Notes under the pieces: generated by a model
The model's database searches: none
What the model was told of the DNA's origin: nothing
Seen by the model: only the letters and a program-made list of their open reading frames with translations
Made by a program: the position numbers and the translations under genes
DNA from: SHVO01 sp964576515
Lineage (GTDB): Bacteria > Pseudomonadota > Alphaproteobacteria > Rhodospirillales > Rhodospirillaceae
NCBI GenBank assembly: GCA_964576515.1
Contig: CAZNUW010000007.1
Coordinates: 1-64,000, forward strand
Direction of reading: 5' to 3'
DNA length: 64,000 bases
In this document: one piece after another, positions 51,240-60,124 of the stretch
Numbering within the stretch: the first letter of the stretch is position 1
How the letters are laid out: each line of letters begins with the position of its first letter

Positions 51240-52628
51240 ATGATGCGTTTCGCCTTGATCGCCGCGGCGCTGATCGGATTGAGCGCGCAAGCCATGGCCG
51301 CCGGCGCGCGTAACGTCGAGGGCTATGCCCAGGTGCCGATGCCGCCGGGCTTCCAGGTCGTGAATACCGAATTGGAAGGCAACGTGTTTGCCGACGCCAA
51401 GGGGCGCACGCTTTACAAGTGGATATTCAAACCCGCCCGTGTCGGGGCTTCCGGCGATCCGCGCGGCAAGGCCACCTGCACGGACGAGATTTTCACGGAC
51501 GAGGGCGGCCATATGAGCCCCTATCCGCCGGGCTTGCGGCTGCCCGACGCGGAGACCCGCGTGAGCTGCGTCGATATGTGGCCGCCGGTGCTGGCCGACG
51601 ACAGTGCGAAGCCGGTCGGCGCATGGAGCGTCGTCGCGCGGCCTGACGGCACCAAGCAGTGGGCTTACGACGAACAACCACTTTACACCTCGGTTCTCGA
51701 CCGCACGCCGGGCGATACGGTCGGTGGTACGAACCGCGATATGTCCGAGGGCGTCAGCGCGCGGCCGGCGGTGCGTCACCCGGTTGGACCGCCGCCCGAC
51801 GTTCCACCCGGCTTCGATGTGATCTCGACGGTCAACGGCCGTCTGTTGGTGACGGCGACGGTGAACGCGTCCGTATATACCTTCAATGGCGACACCGCGA
51901 CGAAGTCGATCTGCGTCGGCGAGTGTTTGCGTAGTTGGACGCCGATGCTCGCGCCCGAGTTCGCGCAAGCGGGCGGCGAATGGTCATTGGTGGAACGCTC
52001 TCCGGGCATCCGGCAATGGGCGTTCCGCGGCAAGCCGCTCTATACACATGTCGCGGACATGCCGTACCGCAGCTACCGCGGCCGCAGTGTCGACGGCAGC
52101 GATGTCCCGGGCTGGAGCCTCGTGTACACCCAGTTTGCGCCCGAGATCCCGAGCGACCTGAAGCGCCAAGTGACGCCCGGTGGCGAGGTTCTGGCCGATG
52201 CGCGCGGCCGCACCACCTACATCTACTTCTGTCACGACGACGCCGACGACCAATTGACCTGCGATCACCCGGACACGGAGCAGACCTATCGTCTGGGCGT
52301 CTGCGGCGGGGGCGACCTGGAACGCTGCGCGCGCCGGTTCCCGATGGTGCTGGCATCCGCCGGGGCCAAAAGCGAGAGCCGGGCTTTCAGCGTCATGGAG
52401 ATCAATCGCCTGACGGGCAAGCGCGGCAAGATCGGCGAGCCGAACGTGGTGCGCGTGTGGGCGTATCGCGACCGGCCGATCTACACTTTCGACGGCGATC
52501 CACCGCCTTATGTCGGCGACCGCGGTCCCGGCGATATCGAAGCGGACGGCCTGGGCGAACATCGCGCGCAGCGGCACGGCTTCACGGCCTTTTGGCTGCG
52601 CGACGACTTCTATGGCCGGCAAAACTAG
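51240..52628 (+). CDS. Cassette II gene 3: protein A2 with three PF03640-like repeats
   Basis: A 462-residue secreted protein, signal peptide ending AMA-A. Three repeats align with A1 and A3: GRTLYKWIFKPA ... VDMWPPVLADDSAKPVGAWSVVARPDGTKQWAYDEQPLYTS; VYTFNGDTATKSICVGECLRSWTPMLAPE ... GIRQWAFRGKPLYTH; GRTTYIYFCHDDADDQLTCDHPD ... VRVWAYRDRPIYTFDG. Cysteines are paired in each repeat. AAGGAG precedes the start, seven bases after DUF1552. PF03640 repeats are described only as secreted repeats of unknown function, so a binding or scaffold role is a guess. Confidence 0.87.
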   Translation: MMRFALIAAALIGLSAQAMAAGARNVEGYAQVPMPPGFQVVNTELEGNVFADAKGRTLYKWIFKPARVGASGDPRGKATCTDEIFTDEGGHMSPYPPGLRLPDAETRVSCVDMWPPVLADDSAKPVGAWSVVARPDGTKQWAYDEQPLYTSVLDRTPGDTVGGTNRDMSEGVSARPAVRHPVGPPPDVPPGFDVISTVNGRLLVTATVNASVYTFNGDTATKSICVGECLRSWTPMLAPEFAQAGGEWSLVERSPGIRQWAFRGKPLYTHVADMPYRSYRGRSVDGSDVPGWSLVYTQFAPEIPSDLKRQVTPGGEVLADARGRTTYIYFCHDDADDQLTCDHPDTEQTYRLGVCGGGDLERCARRFPMVLASAGAKSESRAFSVMEINRLTGKRGKIGEPNVVRVWAYRDRPIYTFDGDPPPYVGDRGPGDIEADGLGEHRAQRHGFTAFWLRDDFYGRQN

Positions 52629-52643
52629 GCGCGAGGGATGATC

Positions 52644-53774
52644 ATGAAACGTATTATCAAATCCATCGGCGGAGCGTCGCTTGTCGCGGGCGCCGTATTG
52701 ACCGGCGGCGCATCGGTCGCGGACGAGACCGCGCCGGAGAACGGGACGATCGGCTATATCGTCACCGACCTGGAATGGGCCACCTATCTGACGAAGGACA
52801 ACAAGGAAGAGTGCGCCGACGGCCTCAATCCGTGGGGACCGCGTGAACAGTTCAAGGTACTCTATCCGGACGGCACGCCCAGGACGGCGAAAGACACGCA
52901 TCTTGCCTTCGAGATCGCCGGCTGGTTTCCCGACGCCGATACACCGGACAAATTCCCGTACTACGAAGTGACGGGAAAGAAGTCCTACGGCTTCAATCTC
53001 GACGGCAAGACGGACGCGAACGATTTCGTCAGCCCCGAAGGCGTGCAGGGCGTCGACAACGAACTTTACCGCGTGATCGGCTGCATCGTGAACTTGCGCC
53101 CGCCCGAAGGCGCGACCGCGTTCTACGCCAATAAGGCGGTGATGGAAGAACGCTGGAACCGGATGCTGCTCGAGATCACGAACGTCGACAGCATGAAGAA
53201 CGACGATAGCGTTGACGTCACCATGTACCGGGGCCTGGACAACCTCCTGACCGACGCGACGGGCAGCAAGTATCTTCCTGGCGGCTCGATGCGGATCGAC
53301 GCCAAGTGGGGCGCGAAGTACGTGCAGCACTTCAAGGGGCGCATCGTGGACGGCACGCTCATCACGGAGCCGGTCGCGTACGCGGTGCTGCCGTGGTCGT
53401 CGTTCCAGCTTCCGACCGAACAGAAGTTCCACGACATGCGGATCCAGCTCGGGCTTCAACCCGACAGCGCCTTCGGGTACTTCGCGGGGTTCGTGGATGT
53501 CGAGAACTGGTACCTGCAGACGGTGAAATCGGAATCCACCCATCACCAGAGCTATGGGCAATCGACCCCGGCGTCGATGTATAAGGCGTTGCGCCGCCGC
53601 GCCGACGCTTATCCGGATCCGAAGACCGGCCGCAACACGGCGATCTCGGCGGCGCTTCAGGCGAAGTTCGTGCAGACCTTCATCATCCATCCGCCGGGCG
53701 GACCGGTCGCGGCCGCGCCGGCTGCGCGGGATGTCGCCGCCGCGCCGTCGGCGGGTGAGCGGAGCCGCGAGTAG
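52644..53774 (+). CDS. Cassette II gene 4: protein B2, secreted, unrecognised family
   Basis: A 376-residue paralogue of B1, B3 and B4, with signal peptide (to about SVA-D). Conserved: GTIGYIVTDLEWATYLTKDNKEECADG..GPREQFKVLYP; FNLDGKTDANDFVSPEGVQGVDNELYRVIGC; NRMLLEITNVDSMKNDDSVDVTMYRGLD; VDVENWYLQ..STHHQSYGQ; NTAISAALQAKFVQTFIIHP. The B2 C-terminus adds an Ala/Pro-rich tail. GAGGG lies six bases before this ATG. It ends exactly where the convergent TPR-oxygenase gene ends. Confidence 0.8.
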   Translation: MKRIIKSIGGASLVAGAVLTGGASVADETAPENGTIGYIVTDLEWATYLTKDNKEECADGLNPWGPREQFKVLYPDGTPRTAKDTHLAFEIAGWFPDADTPDKFPYYEVTGKKSYGFNLDGKTDANDFVSPEGVQGVDNELYRVIGCIVNLRPPEGATAFYANKAVMEERWNRMLLEITNVDSMKNDDSVDVTMYRGLDNLLTDATGSKYLPGGSMRIDAKWGAKYVQHFKGRIVDGTLITEPVAYAVLPWSSFQLPTEQKFHDMRIQLGLQPDSAFGYFAGFVDVENWYLQTVKSESTHHQSYGQSTPASMYKALRRRADAYPDPKTGRNTAISAALQAKFVQTFIIHPPGGPVAAAPAARDVAAAPSAGERSRE

Positions 53775-55136
53775 CTAAAGCGGGATGACGTCGAAGGCGA
53801 AGGAAATACGCTGCTTGTTCGTGCGCAGCGGCCGCGTGTTGTGCCAGAAGTAAGACGGGAACGTGAGTAGCGTCCCGGCTTCGGGCTTCACCTGGCGGAC
53901 CGGCATCGGCGTCGACGGCTGGTTCCAACGCGCGTCGCCTCGGCCGAACTCGATCCATCCGCTGCGCTCCGGATCATGGTCGGTGATGTCATCGGGCACG
54001 TCGATGTAATAGACGCCCGATAGCCATCCATGGGGATGGAAGTGCGGCGCCTGGTGGCCTTTCTCACGGATGATGACGCCCCACGAATAAAGCCTGAAGT
54101 CGCGCGGTGCGGCGCGGTCGAAGGCGTTCACGGGGGTAGCCCGCGCTGCGTCTGCGCGCCGCCGCACAGCCGCCGTGAGCCGGGCGTTGAGGGTGCTGAT
54201 GGCCGGAGATGTGCTGAACCCAATATCGTCGGTCTGATACCCGAAGCGGGTCGTGTTGCGTTCATAGGCAAGCGTCGGCTCCGCCGCGATCTCGCGGGCG
54301 AGGGCGTGGTGGAAGGCCGCGAGATCTTTGTATCCCGGCGGCGCATCCAGTCGTTCGGCGTGGACAAGGGTGTCGTAGGCCGTGAAGGGTTCTAGATCAT
54401 TACGGCGGCCGAGTTCGGCCAGCGCGATGTACTTGTAGGCCAGCGAGGTCGTATGGGCGGGCTTCGCCGCCAACAATGTCTCGGCGTGCGCGAGCGTCGC
54501 TTCATAGTCGCGTGCTTCCATCAACGCCGGCATCAGGTTGTTGGCGGGGCCGAAGTCGTCGGGGTCGAACGCGTAGGCCTGCCGGTAGGCGGCCGCGGCT
54601 TCACGCGGTTTTTGAAGCCGCTGCCACGTCAGGCCCAGGAGGAAATAAGCGCCCGCGCGGCCGCCGTCCGCGGCTTCGATGAGCGGCGCAATGGCTTCGG
54701 CGCTGCGGCCCGCCGCAAGGAAAGCCGCGCCGAGGACGATGGCGGCGTAGGAGGAGCGCGGGGCGAGGGCGCGCGCCTGCTGGCAAAGGGCAAGGGCGTC
54801 GGGGCCCGCGCCCTGGGTCAGCGCCATGCGGGCATGGGCGAGCAGGACCGGTACGCGGTGCGCAGACGCGTCGACGTTTTTGAGGAGTTCGGCGGCGCGG
54901 TCGAGTTGCAGGTAGTTGATATGCAGGTCCACGCGTTGAAGGTCCGGGGTGACCCATTCCTCGCCGATCTGTCCGGGCGCGGTGAGGGCCAGCGGCCAGT
55001 AGGCCCGCAGTTGACGCGCCGGCCGCACCGCGGCGGCCCGGTCGTAGAATCTTTGCGCGTCGTCGCGACGGCCCGCCTTCAGGTGCGTATAGGCTTCATC
55101 GAGCAGACGCTCTGTGTGGTCGGTGTTTGCCGTCAT
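53775..55136 (-). CDS. TPR-containing putative 2OG-Fe(II) oxygenase
   Basis: A 453-residue protein: N-terminal tetratricopeptide-like helices (about 5-240; e.g. AGRRDDAQRFYDRAAAVRP, KPREAAAAYRQAYAFDPDD) and a C-terminal 2OG-Fe(II)-type jelly roll (about 290-453). HFHPHGWLSGVYYIDVPDD supplies H365/H367/H369, WHNTRPL supplies H432, and R443 is a likely 2-oxoglutarate contact. No signal peptide. It stands between two copies of the export cassette on the opposite strand. Such oxygenases often accompany TonB-receptor loci; the substrate is unknown. Confidence 0.85.
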   Translation of the reverse strand: MTANTDHTERLLDEAYTHLKAGRRDDAQRFYDRAAAVRPARQLRAYWPLALTAPGQIGEEWVTPDLQRVDLHINYLQLDRAAELLKNVDASAHRVPVLLAHARMALTQGAGPDALALCQQARALAPRSSYAAIVLGAAFLAAGRSAEAIAPLIEAADGGRAGAYFLLGLTWQRLQKPREAAAAYRQAYAFDPDDFGPANNLMPALMEARDYEATLAHAETLLAAKPAHTTSLAYKYIALAELGRRNDLEPFTAYDTLVHAERLDAPPGYKDLAAFHHALAREIAAEPTLAYERNTTRFGYQTDDIGFSTSPAISTLNARLTAAVRRRADAARATPVNAFDRAAPRDFRLYSWGVIIREKGHQAPHFHPHGWLSGVYYIDVPDDITDHDPERSGWIEFGRGDARWNQPSTPMPVRQVKPEAGTLLTFPSYFWHNTRPLRTNKQRISFAFDVIPL

Positions 55137-55563
55137 CGTTCTCACGCTCGAGTCGAACTTCGCCAAGGGGTCAACAGGGCCGGCGGCGCTCCGGCGGACA
55201 CCTGTTTCGATCGCGCCGCAGGGTCACAAGCCGGTGCATGACTTTTCTCGAATTTGAAACCGAAAGGGCAAAGCCTTCCGCATTTCGTAAAAAATCCGTC
55301 AATTCGAGGCCCGCGCGCTTGTGATACCGGACGTAACCCATTGTAACTTAATGCTATGCAGCAAGGGCCCTTGAAAAACAATGTGATCAGTGGCCCCGCG
55401 TGGGGTATATTAGAAGGTAATATTGCGACAGGGCGATCCGGAGTGTCGGGCGCCCCTGGTGGTGCCCCTTGTGCGTGGGAAGAGCGCTCAAGCGAGTCAT
55501 GTGGCCGCCGAGCACGCTTGCCGGCGGGTGAGGGACGCCCCGGATGAAGAAGGGAGAGTTTAC
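55137..55563 (+). other. 427-bp leader of cassette III
   Basis: No gene recognised. It contains an AT-rich candidate promoter near 55406-55425 (GGTATATTAGAAGGTAATATT) and the ribosome site AGGGAGAG of the cassette's first gene. The frame of that gene is open back to 55423, but those residues (GAPLVVPLVRGKS...) do not look like a signal peptide. Confidence 0.4.
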
Positions 55564-57324
55564 TTGAAGTCCGTTACGTATCGTTCCGCTCGAGGTCTTC
55601 TGAATCGCGCCGTTCTGGTCGGTGCGACGTCACTTGCCGCCATTGGCTTGGCGAGTTGTTCGGATGCGGGCGGGGAGCGCGCGAGCGCCAGCCGCGCACC
55701 GGCCATCGCGCCCGAATATGCGGGCACCATGGCGCGTGTGCGCCGGATCACGCCGGAGCAGTATCACAATACGGTCGCGTATATTTTCGGACGCGATATC
55801 GAAGTCGGGAACCCGTTCGCGCCACTGCGCCGGACCGACGGCCTCATCGCGACTGGCGCGGCCAGTGCCGGTGTGACCACGGGCGAACTGCAGCAGCTGC
55901 AGCGCAGCGCCTCGTCCATTGCCGCGCAGGTCATCGACAAAGGCAATATCGAGCAAAAGACCCCGTCGCGTCGCGACTTCCTCATTCCGTGCAAGCCGGC
56001 GGATACCACCGCGGCCGATGACGCCTGCGCGGCCAAGTTCATCACGCAAACCGGGCGTTTGCTGTATCGCCGCCCGCTGCCGCAGGAACGCGTCGTGGAA
56101 CTCGTCGCCAACGCCAATAAGGGCGCGACGGAGTTGAAGGACTTTTACGCGGGTCTCGGCACCGTGCTCGAGGGCATGCTGATCGACCCGAAGGTTCTGC
56201 TGATCACCGACACGGTCGAGGCTGATCCGGCGCATCCGGGGAGCAAGCGTCTCGACGCCTATTCGCTCGCCTCGCGTCTGTCGTTCTTCCTGTGGAACGC
56301 GGCGCCTGACGACGCCGTCCTGAAAGCCGCCGAGAAGGGCGAATTGTTCACGGCCAAGGGCCGTGCCCGCGTCGTCGATATGATGCTGGCGAGCCCGCGC
56401 GTGGAAGACGGCGTGCGCGCCTTCTTCGACGATATGTTCGGGTTCGAGGATTTCGGCAACCTCGCCAAGGATCCCACCGTCTATCCGATGATGACCGGCG
56501 CGGTGATCAAGGATGCGCGTGAGCAGACCCTGCGCACGCTCGTCGATCATCTGATGGTCGAGAAGCAGGACTACCGTGATCTGTTCACGACCCGGAAGAC
56601 CTACATGTCCCCGGCGCTCGCCACCGTGTATCAGGTGCCGACCAAGCCGGGCTGGGTGCCCTACGAGTTTCCGGAAGGCAGCAATCGCGTCGGCCTCCTG
56701 ACGCAGATCAGCTTCCTCGCGCTGCATGCGCATCCGGCCCGCAGCTCGCCGACCTATCGCGGCAAGGCGCTGCGTGAGCGTCTGTTGTGCCAGCGCGTTC
56801 CGCCGCCGCCGGCGAACGTCGATTTCTCGGCCTTGGAAAACCCGGATCCGCGTCTGCGCACCGCGCGCGAGCGTCTGCAGGCGCACAGCGAAAACCCGGT
56901 CTGCGGCGGTTGTCACAAGATCACCGATCCGATGGGCCTCGTGCTTGAGAACTTCGACGGCGCGGGCCGTTTCCGGACGACCGAGAAGGGCGCGGTTATC
57001 GATAGTTCGGGGGCGCTCGACGGCAAACAGTTCGACACCGTCGGCGGTCTCGGCCAGGCCATGCACGATCACCCGGCGCTGACGTCGTGCCTCGTGCGCC
57101 GCATGTACAGCTACGGCACCGGCGGCCCGCTGACGCGCGCCGACAATCCGGCGGTCGAAGCCCTCAATAAAGCCTTTGGCGAAGCTGGTTATCGCGTGCC
57201 CGATCTGTTGCGCATGATCGCGACAAGCGAAGCGTTTTACGAAGTTGTCGAAACACCGGTCGAGGAGAAGGCGGCGGATGCCTCTTCTGCTCACACTGCG
57301 GCGCCGGTCGCCGCAGCGCACTGA
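55564..57324 (+). CDS. Cassette III gene 1: DUF1592-type lipoprotein with c-haem motif
   Basis: A 586-residue paralogue of the protein at 48159, with lipobox GLAS-C32 and the same domain order DUF1587 (ITPEQYHNTVAYIFG), DUF1595 (TGRLLYRRPLPQERVVELVANA), DUF1592, DUF1588 and DUF1585. The haem motif is C447-x2-C450-H451 (NPVCGGCHKITDPMGL). Long identical blocks such as AKGRARVVDMMLASPR and DYRDLFTTR show recent common origin with the cassette II copy. The start is TTG, chosen because AGGGAGAG lies six bases before it and the signal peptide begins there. The C-terminus adds an Ala-rich tail. Confidence 0.92.
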   Translation: MKSVTYRSARGLLNRAVLVGATSLAAIGLASCSDAGGERASASRAPAIAPEYAGTMARVRRITPEQYHNTVAYIFGRDIEVGNPFAPLRRTDGLIATGAASAGVTTGELQQLQRSASSIAAQVIDKGNIEQKTPSRRDFLIPCKPADTTAADDACAAKFITQTGRLLYRRPLPQERVVELVANANKGATELKDFYAGLGTVLEGMLIDPKVLLITDTVEADPAHPGSKRLDAYSLASRLSFFLWNAAPDDAVLKAAEKGELFTAKGRARVVDMMLASPRVEDGVRAFFDDMFGFEDFGNLAKDPTVYPMMTGAVIKDAREQTLRTLVDHLMVEKQDYRDLFTTRKTYMSPALATVYQVPTKPGWVPYEFPEGSNRVGLLTQISFLALHAHPARSSPTYRGKALRERLLCQRVPPPPANVDFSALENPDPRLRTARERLQAHSENPVCGGCHKITDPMGLVLENFDGAGRFRTTEKGAVIDSSGALDGKQFDTVGGLGQAMHDHPALTSCLVRRMYSYGTGGPLTRADNPAVEALNKAFGEAGYRVPDLLRMIATSEAFYEVVETPVEEKAADASSAHTAAPVAAAH

Positions 57325-57341
57325 ACTCAAGGGAGGTTCTG

Positions 57342-58679
57342 ATGAAAGATCTCAATAGACGCCGTGTTCTGCGCGGCATGCTGGGCGGTTCGGCGGTCAC
57401 TGTGGGCCTTCCGCTCCTGAACGTGTTCCTCAACGGAAACGGGACGGCGATGGCCGATGGCGGGGCTCTGCCGGTGCGTTTCGGCACCTGGGCGTGGGGC
57501 CTCGGCATGGACGAGGCGATCTTCGTTCCGAAGAAGATCGGCCATGACTTCGACCTGCCGGAAGAAATCGCCTCCTTGAAGGACGTGAAGCAGCACATCA
57601 ACCTGTTCACGCAATTCAACGGCTTCCGCGACGCGGCGCCGAACCTTTGCCACAAGACGGGCTGGGTGATCGCGCGTGCCGGTATCGCGCCGATGAACCA
57701 AACCGACTATCCGGGCGAAACGATCGACATCTCGATCGCGAAGAAGATCGGCGGTTCGACCCGTTTCCAGCATCTGACGGCGACCGCGACCGGCAACGTG
57801 CGCGACAGCTTTTCCTACGAGAACGCGAATTCGCAGACGATCGCCGACTGGTCGCCGATCCAGTTCTACACGAAGATCTTCGGTGAGGACTTCCAGGACC
57901 CGAATGCCGCGGTGTTCAAGCCGAACCCGCGCGCGATGGTGCGCAAGAGCGTGTTGTCGGGCGTGATGGACAGCGCGAAGGATCTGCAGGGCGTTGTCGG
58001 CGCTGAAGACAAGGCGCGTATCGACCAGTACTTCACGGGCTTGCGCGACCTCGAGCGTCAGTTCGACCAGCAGCTCACCAAGCCGGAACCGCGCGCCGCA
58101 TGCGTCGTCGGCAAGGCGCCGAAGGAAGAGCCGCAAGCCGGTCTCGATTACACGCTCGTCGGCAAGCGTCACCGCCTGATGACCGACCTGATGGTCATGG
58201 CGATCGCCTGCGACCAGACGCGCGTGTTCAACATGGCCTACTCGCAGTCCGCCGCCGCGACCAGCAAGCAGGGCTACGATAAGCCGCACCACACCGCCTC
58301 GCACGAAGAGCCGGTGGACGCGGCGCTGGGCTACCAGCCGAACACGTCGTGGTTCATCAAGCAGTCGATGATCGAATGGGCGTACTTCGTCGACGCCTTC
58401 GCGAAGTTCAAGGAAGGCGACGGTCATCTGATCGACAACGTGCTGATCTACGGCACCACCGACCAGGCTCTCGCGCGCATCCACTCGATCGAGAACCAGC
58501 CGATGTTCACGGCCGGCCGCGCGGGCGGCAAGGTGAAGACCGGTTACCACCTGTCGGGCGCCGGCACGCCGGGCACGCGCCTCGGTCTGACCTGCATGAA
58601 GGTCATGGGTCTCGATGTGTCGAACTGGGGCACCCAGTCGAACGGCACGTCGAAGGAAATCGGCGAAATCCTCGCCTAA
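57342..58679 (+). CDS. Cassette III gene 2: Tat-exported DUF1552 (HXXSHH-type) protein
   Basis: A 445-residue protein, identical in length to its cassette II paralogue. Tat signal NRRRVLRGMLGGSAVTVGLPLL; shared blocks PVRFGTWAWGLGMDEAIF, NPRAMVRKSVLSGVMD, DQYFTGLRDLERQFDQQL, IACDQTRVFNMAY. The family motif is present as H-TAS-H-E (KPHHTASHEEP), closer to HxxSHH than in copy II. It starts 17 bases after the DUF1592 gene with GGGAGG upstream. Function unknown; probably an envelope oxidoreductase or binding partner of the DUF1592 protein. Confidence 0.92.
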   Translation: MKDLNRRRVLRGMLGGSAVTVGLPLLNVFLNGNGTAMADGGALPVRFGTWAWGLGMDEAIFVPKKIGHDFDLPEEIASLKDVKQHINLFTQFNGFRDAAPNLCHKTGWVIARAGIAPMNQTDYPGETIDISIAKKIGGSTRFQHLTATATGNVRDSFSYENANSQTIADWSPIQFYTKIFGEDFQDPNAAVFKPNPRAMVRKSVLSGVMDSAKDLQGVVGAEDKARIDQYFTGLRDLERQFDQQLTKPEPRAACVVGKAPKEEPQAGLDYTLVGKRHRLMTDLMVMAIACDQTRVFNMAYSQSAAATSKQGYDKPHHTASHEEPVDAALGYQPNTSWFIKQSMIEWAYFVDAFAKFKEGDGHLIDNVLIYGTTDQALARIHSIENQPMFTAGRAGGKVKTGYHLSGAGTPGTRLGLTCMKVMGLDVSNWGTQSNGTSKEIGEILA

Positions 58680-58686
58680 CAAGAAT

Positions 58687-58716
58687 GCGTCCCGCGCTCA
58701 TCGGAGCGCGGGACGC
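58687..58716 (+). promoter_or_regulatory. Perfect 12-bp intercistronic hairpin between DUF1552 and A3
   Basis: GCGTCCCGCGCT, loop CATCGG, AGCGCGGGACGC: a very stable stem with no T-run, lying between the DUF1552 stop and the ribosome site of A3. It could protect the upstream mRNA or lower read-through. Confidence 0.85.
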
Positions 58717-58737
58717 GAGCTTCTGAGGAAGCACCAT

Positions 58738-60099
58738 ATGCGTCACATCATCACACTCGCCGGCGCGCTCACGGTCGGTACGTTTCTGACAACACCCGTG
58801 CTCGCACAGGCCGACGGCGCGCGTCTGCTTATTCCGGCTGAGCGCGAGGAGTTTGCCCGCGTTCCGATGCCCGCGAACTTCCGCGTCGAGTACTCGGAAC
58901 TCGACGGACCCGTGTTCGCGACCGAGAAGGGCATGACCCTGTACTACTGGCCGCACACCACGATGCGTAACGGCGTGACCGGCGATCCCAAGAACCAGGC
59001 CGCCTGCACGGACGAAAAGACGACGCACACGGCGGGCCTCATGAGCCCGTATCCGCCGGGCCTGGAGTTGCCGGAACTCGCTACGCGCAAGAGCTGCGCG
59101 GAAACCTGGATTCCTTATATCGCGGCCGACGACGCGAAGCCGGTGGGGGCGTTCAGCCTCATCGCCCGTAAGGACGGCCGTAAGCAGTGGGCTTACGACG
59201 AGCACGCGCTGTACACCAATTACCTGGACAAGGTGCCCGGCGACGTGATGGCCGCCACCACCACCAATGTCGGCTCCGACGGTCCGGCCGCGCGCGAAGT
59301 CACCACCGCGCCGTCGGCGATCCCACCGGGGTTTTTGATCACCTCCACTATTCTCGGCCGTCAACTTCTGACGGACAAAAATCTCTCGGTCTATATGTGG
59401 GACCGCGACGGGGTGAATAAGTCGAACTGCGATGCCGCGTGCACGCGGACATGGGAGCCTGTGATCGCGCCGGCGTCGGCGCAGCCGCAAGGCGAATGGT
59501 CGATCTTTGAGCGTTCGCCGGGCGTGCGTCAGTGGGCCTTCCGTAAAAAGCCGCTGTACACCAACACCCTCGACAGTTCGATCCGCAGCCTCGAAGGCAG
59601 CGATGTGCCGGGCTGGCACAACGTCTATACCCAGAAGGCCCCGGCGCCGCCGGCGGCGTTCACCTATCAGGATTCGATCACGGGCGTCGTGCTCGCGGAC
59701 TCCAAGGGCCGCACGATCTACTTCTACAACTGTGCCGACGATTCCGTCGATCAGTTGGCCTGCGATCAGCTCGACAGCCCGCAAGCCTACCGTCTTGCCA
59801 TCTGCGGCGGCGGTCAGGTTGAGCGTTGTCTGCGCGACTGGCCGTATGTGGAAGCCGCCGCCAACGCCAAGAGCGTGAGCCGTACTTGGCAGGTGGTGTC
59901 CGTCAATCCCAAGACCGGCCATGCGGCCGACGAGGGTGCGCCGGGCGCGATCCGCGTGTGGGCCTATAAAGGCCAGCCGCTCTACACCAATGCACACGAT
60001 AAGGAGCCGGGCGACCTCTACGGTCACGGCAATGGGGAGTTCATCGCCGACCGCAACGGGTTCCGCGCCTTCATCATGCGCAACGAATTCGCCCGGTAA
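58738..60099 (+). CDS. Cassette III gene 3: protein A3 with three PF03640-like repeats
   Basis: A 453-residue secreted protein, signal peptide ending VLA-Q. The three repeats match A1 and A2: GMTLYYWPHTTMRN ... AETWIPYIAADDAKPVGAFSLIARKDGRKQWAYDEHALYTN; LSVYMWDRDGVNKSNCDAACTRTWEPVIAPASAQPQGEWSIFERSPGVRQWAFRKKPLYTN; GRTIYFYNCADDSVDQLACDQ ... IRVWAYKGQPLYTNAHDKEPGD. Paired Cys in each. GAGGAA precedes the ATG; the frame is open upstream into the DUF1552 gene but that is not used. Role unknown. Confidence 0.87.
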   Translation: MRHIITLAGALTVGTFLTTPVLAQADGARLLIPAEREEFARVPMPANFRVEYSELDGPVFATEKGMTLYYWPHTTMRNGVTGDPKNQAACTDEKTTHTAGLMSPYPPGLELPELATRKSCAETWIPYIAADDAKPVGAFSLIARKDGRKQWAYDEHALYTNYLDKVPGDVMAATTTNVGSDGPAAREVTTAPSAIPPGFLITSTILGRQLLTDKNLSVYMWDRDGVNKSNCDAACTRTWEPVIAPASAQPQGEWSIFERSPGVRQWAFRKKPLYTNTLDSSIRSLEGSDVPGWHNVYTQKAPAPPAAFTYQDSITGVVLADSKGRTIYFYNCADDSVDQLACDQLDSPQAYRLAICGGGQVERCLRDWPYVEAAANAKSVSRTWQVVSVNPKTGHAADEGAPGAIRVWAYKGQPLYTNAHDKEPGDLYGHGNGEFIADRNGFRAFIMRNEFAR

Positions 60100-60124
60100 T
60101 CGGTTCTAGGGAAGGATAGAGATT

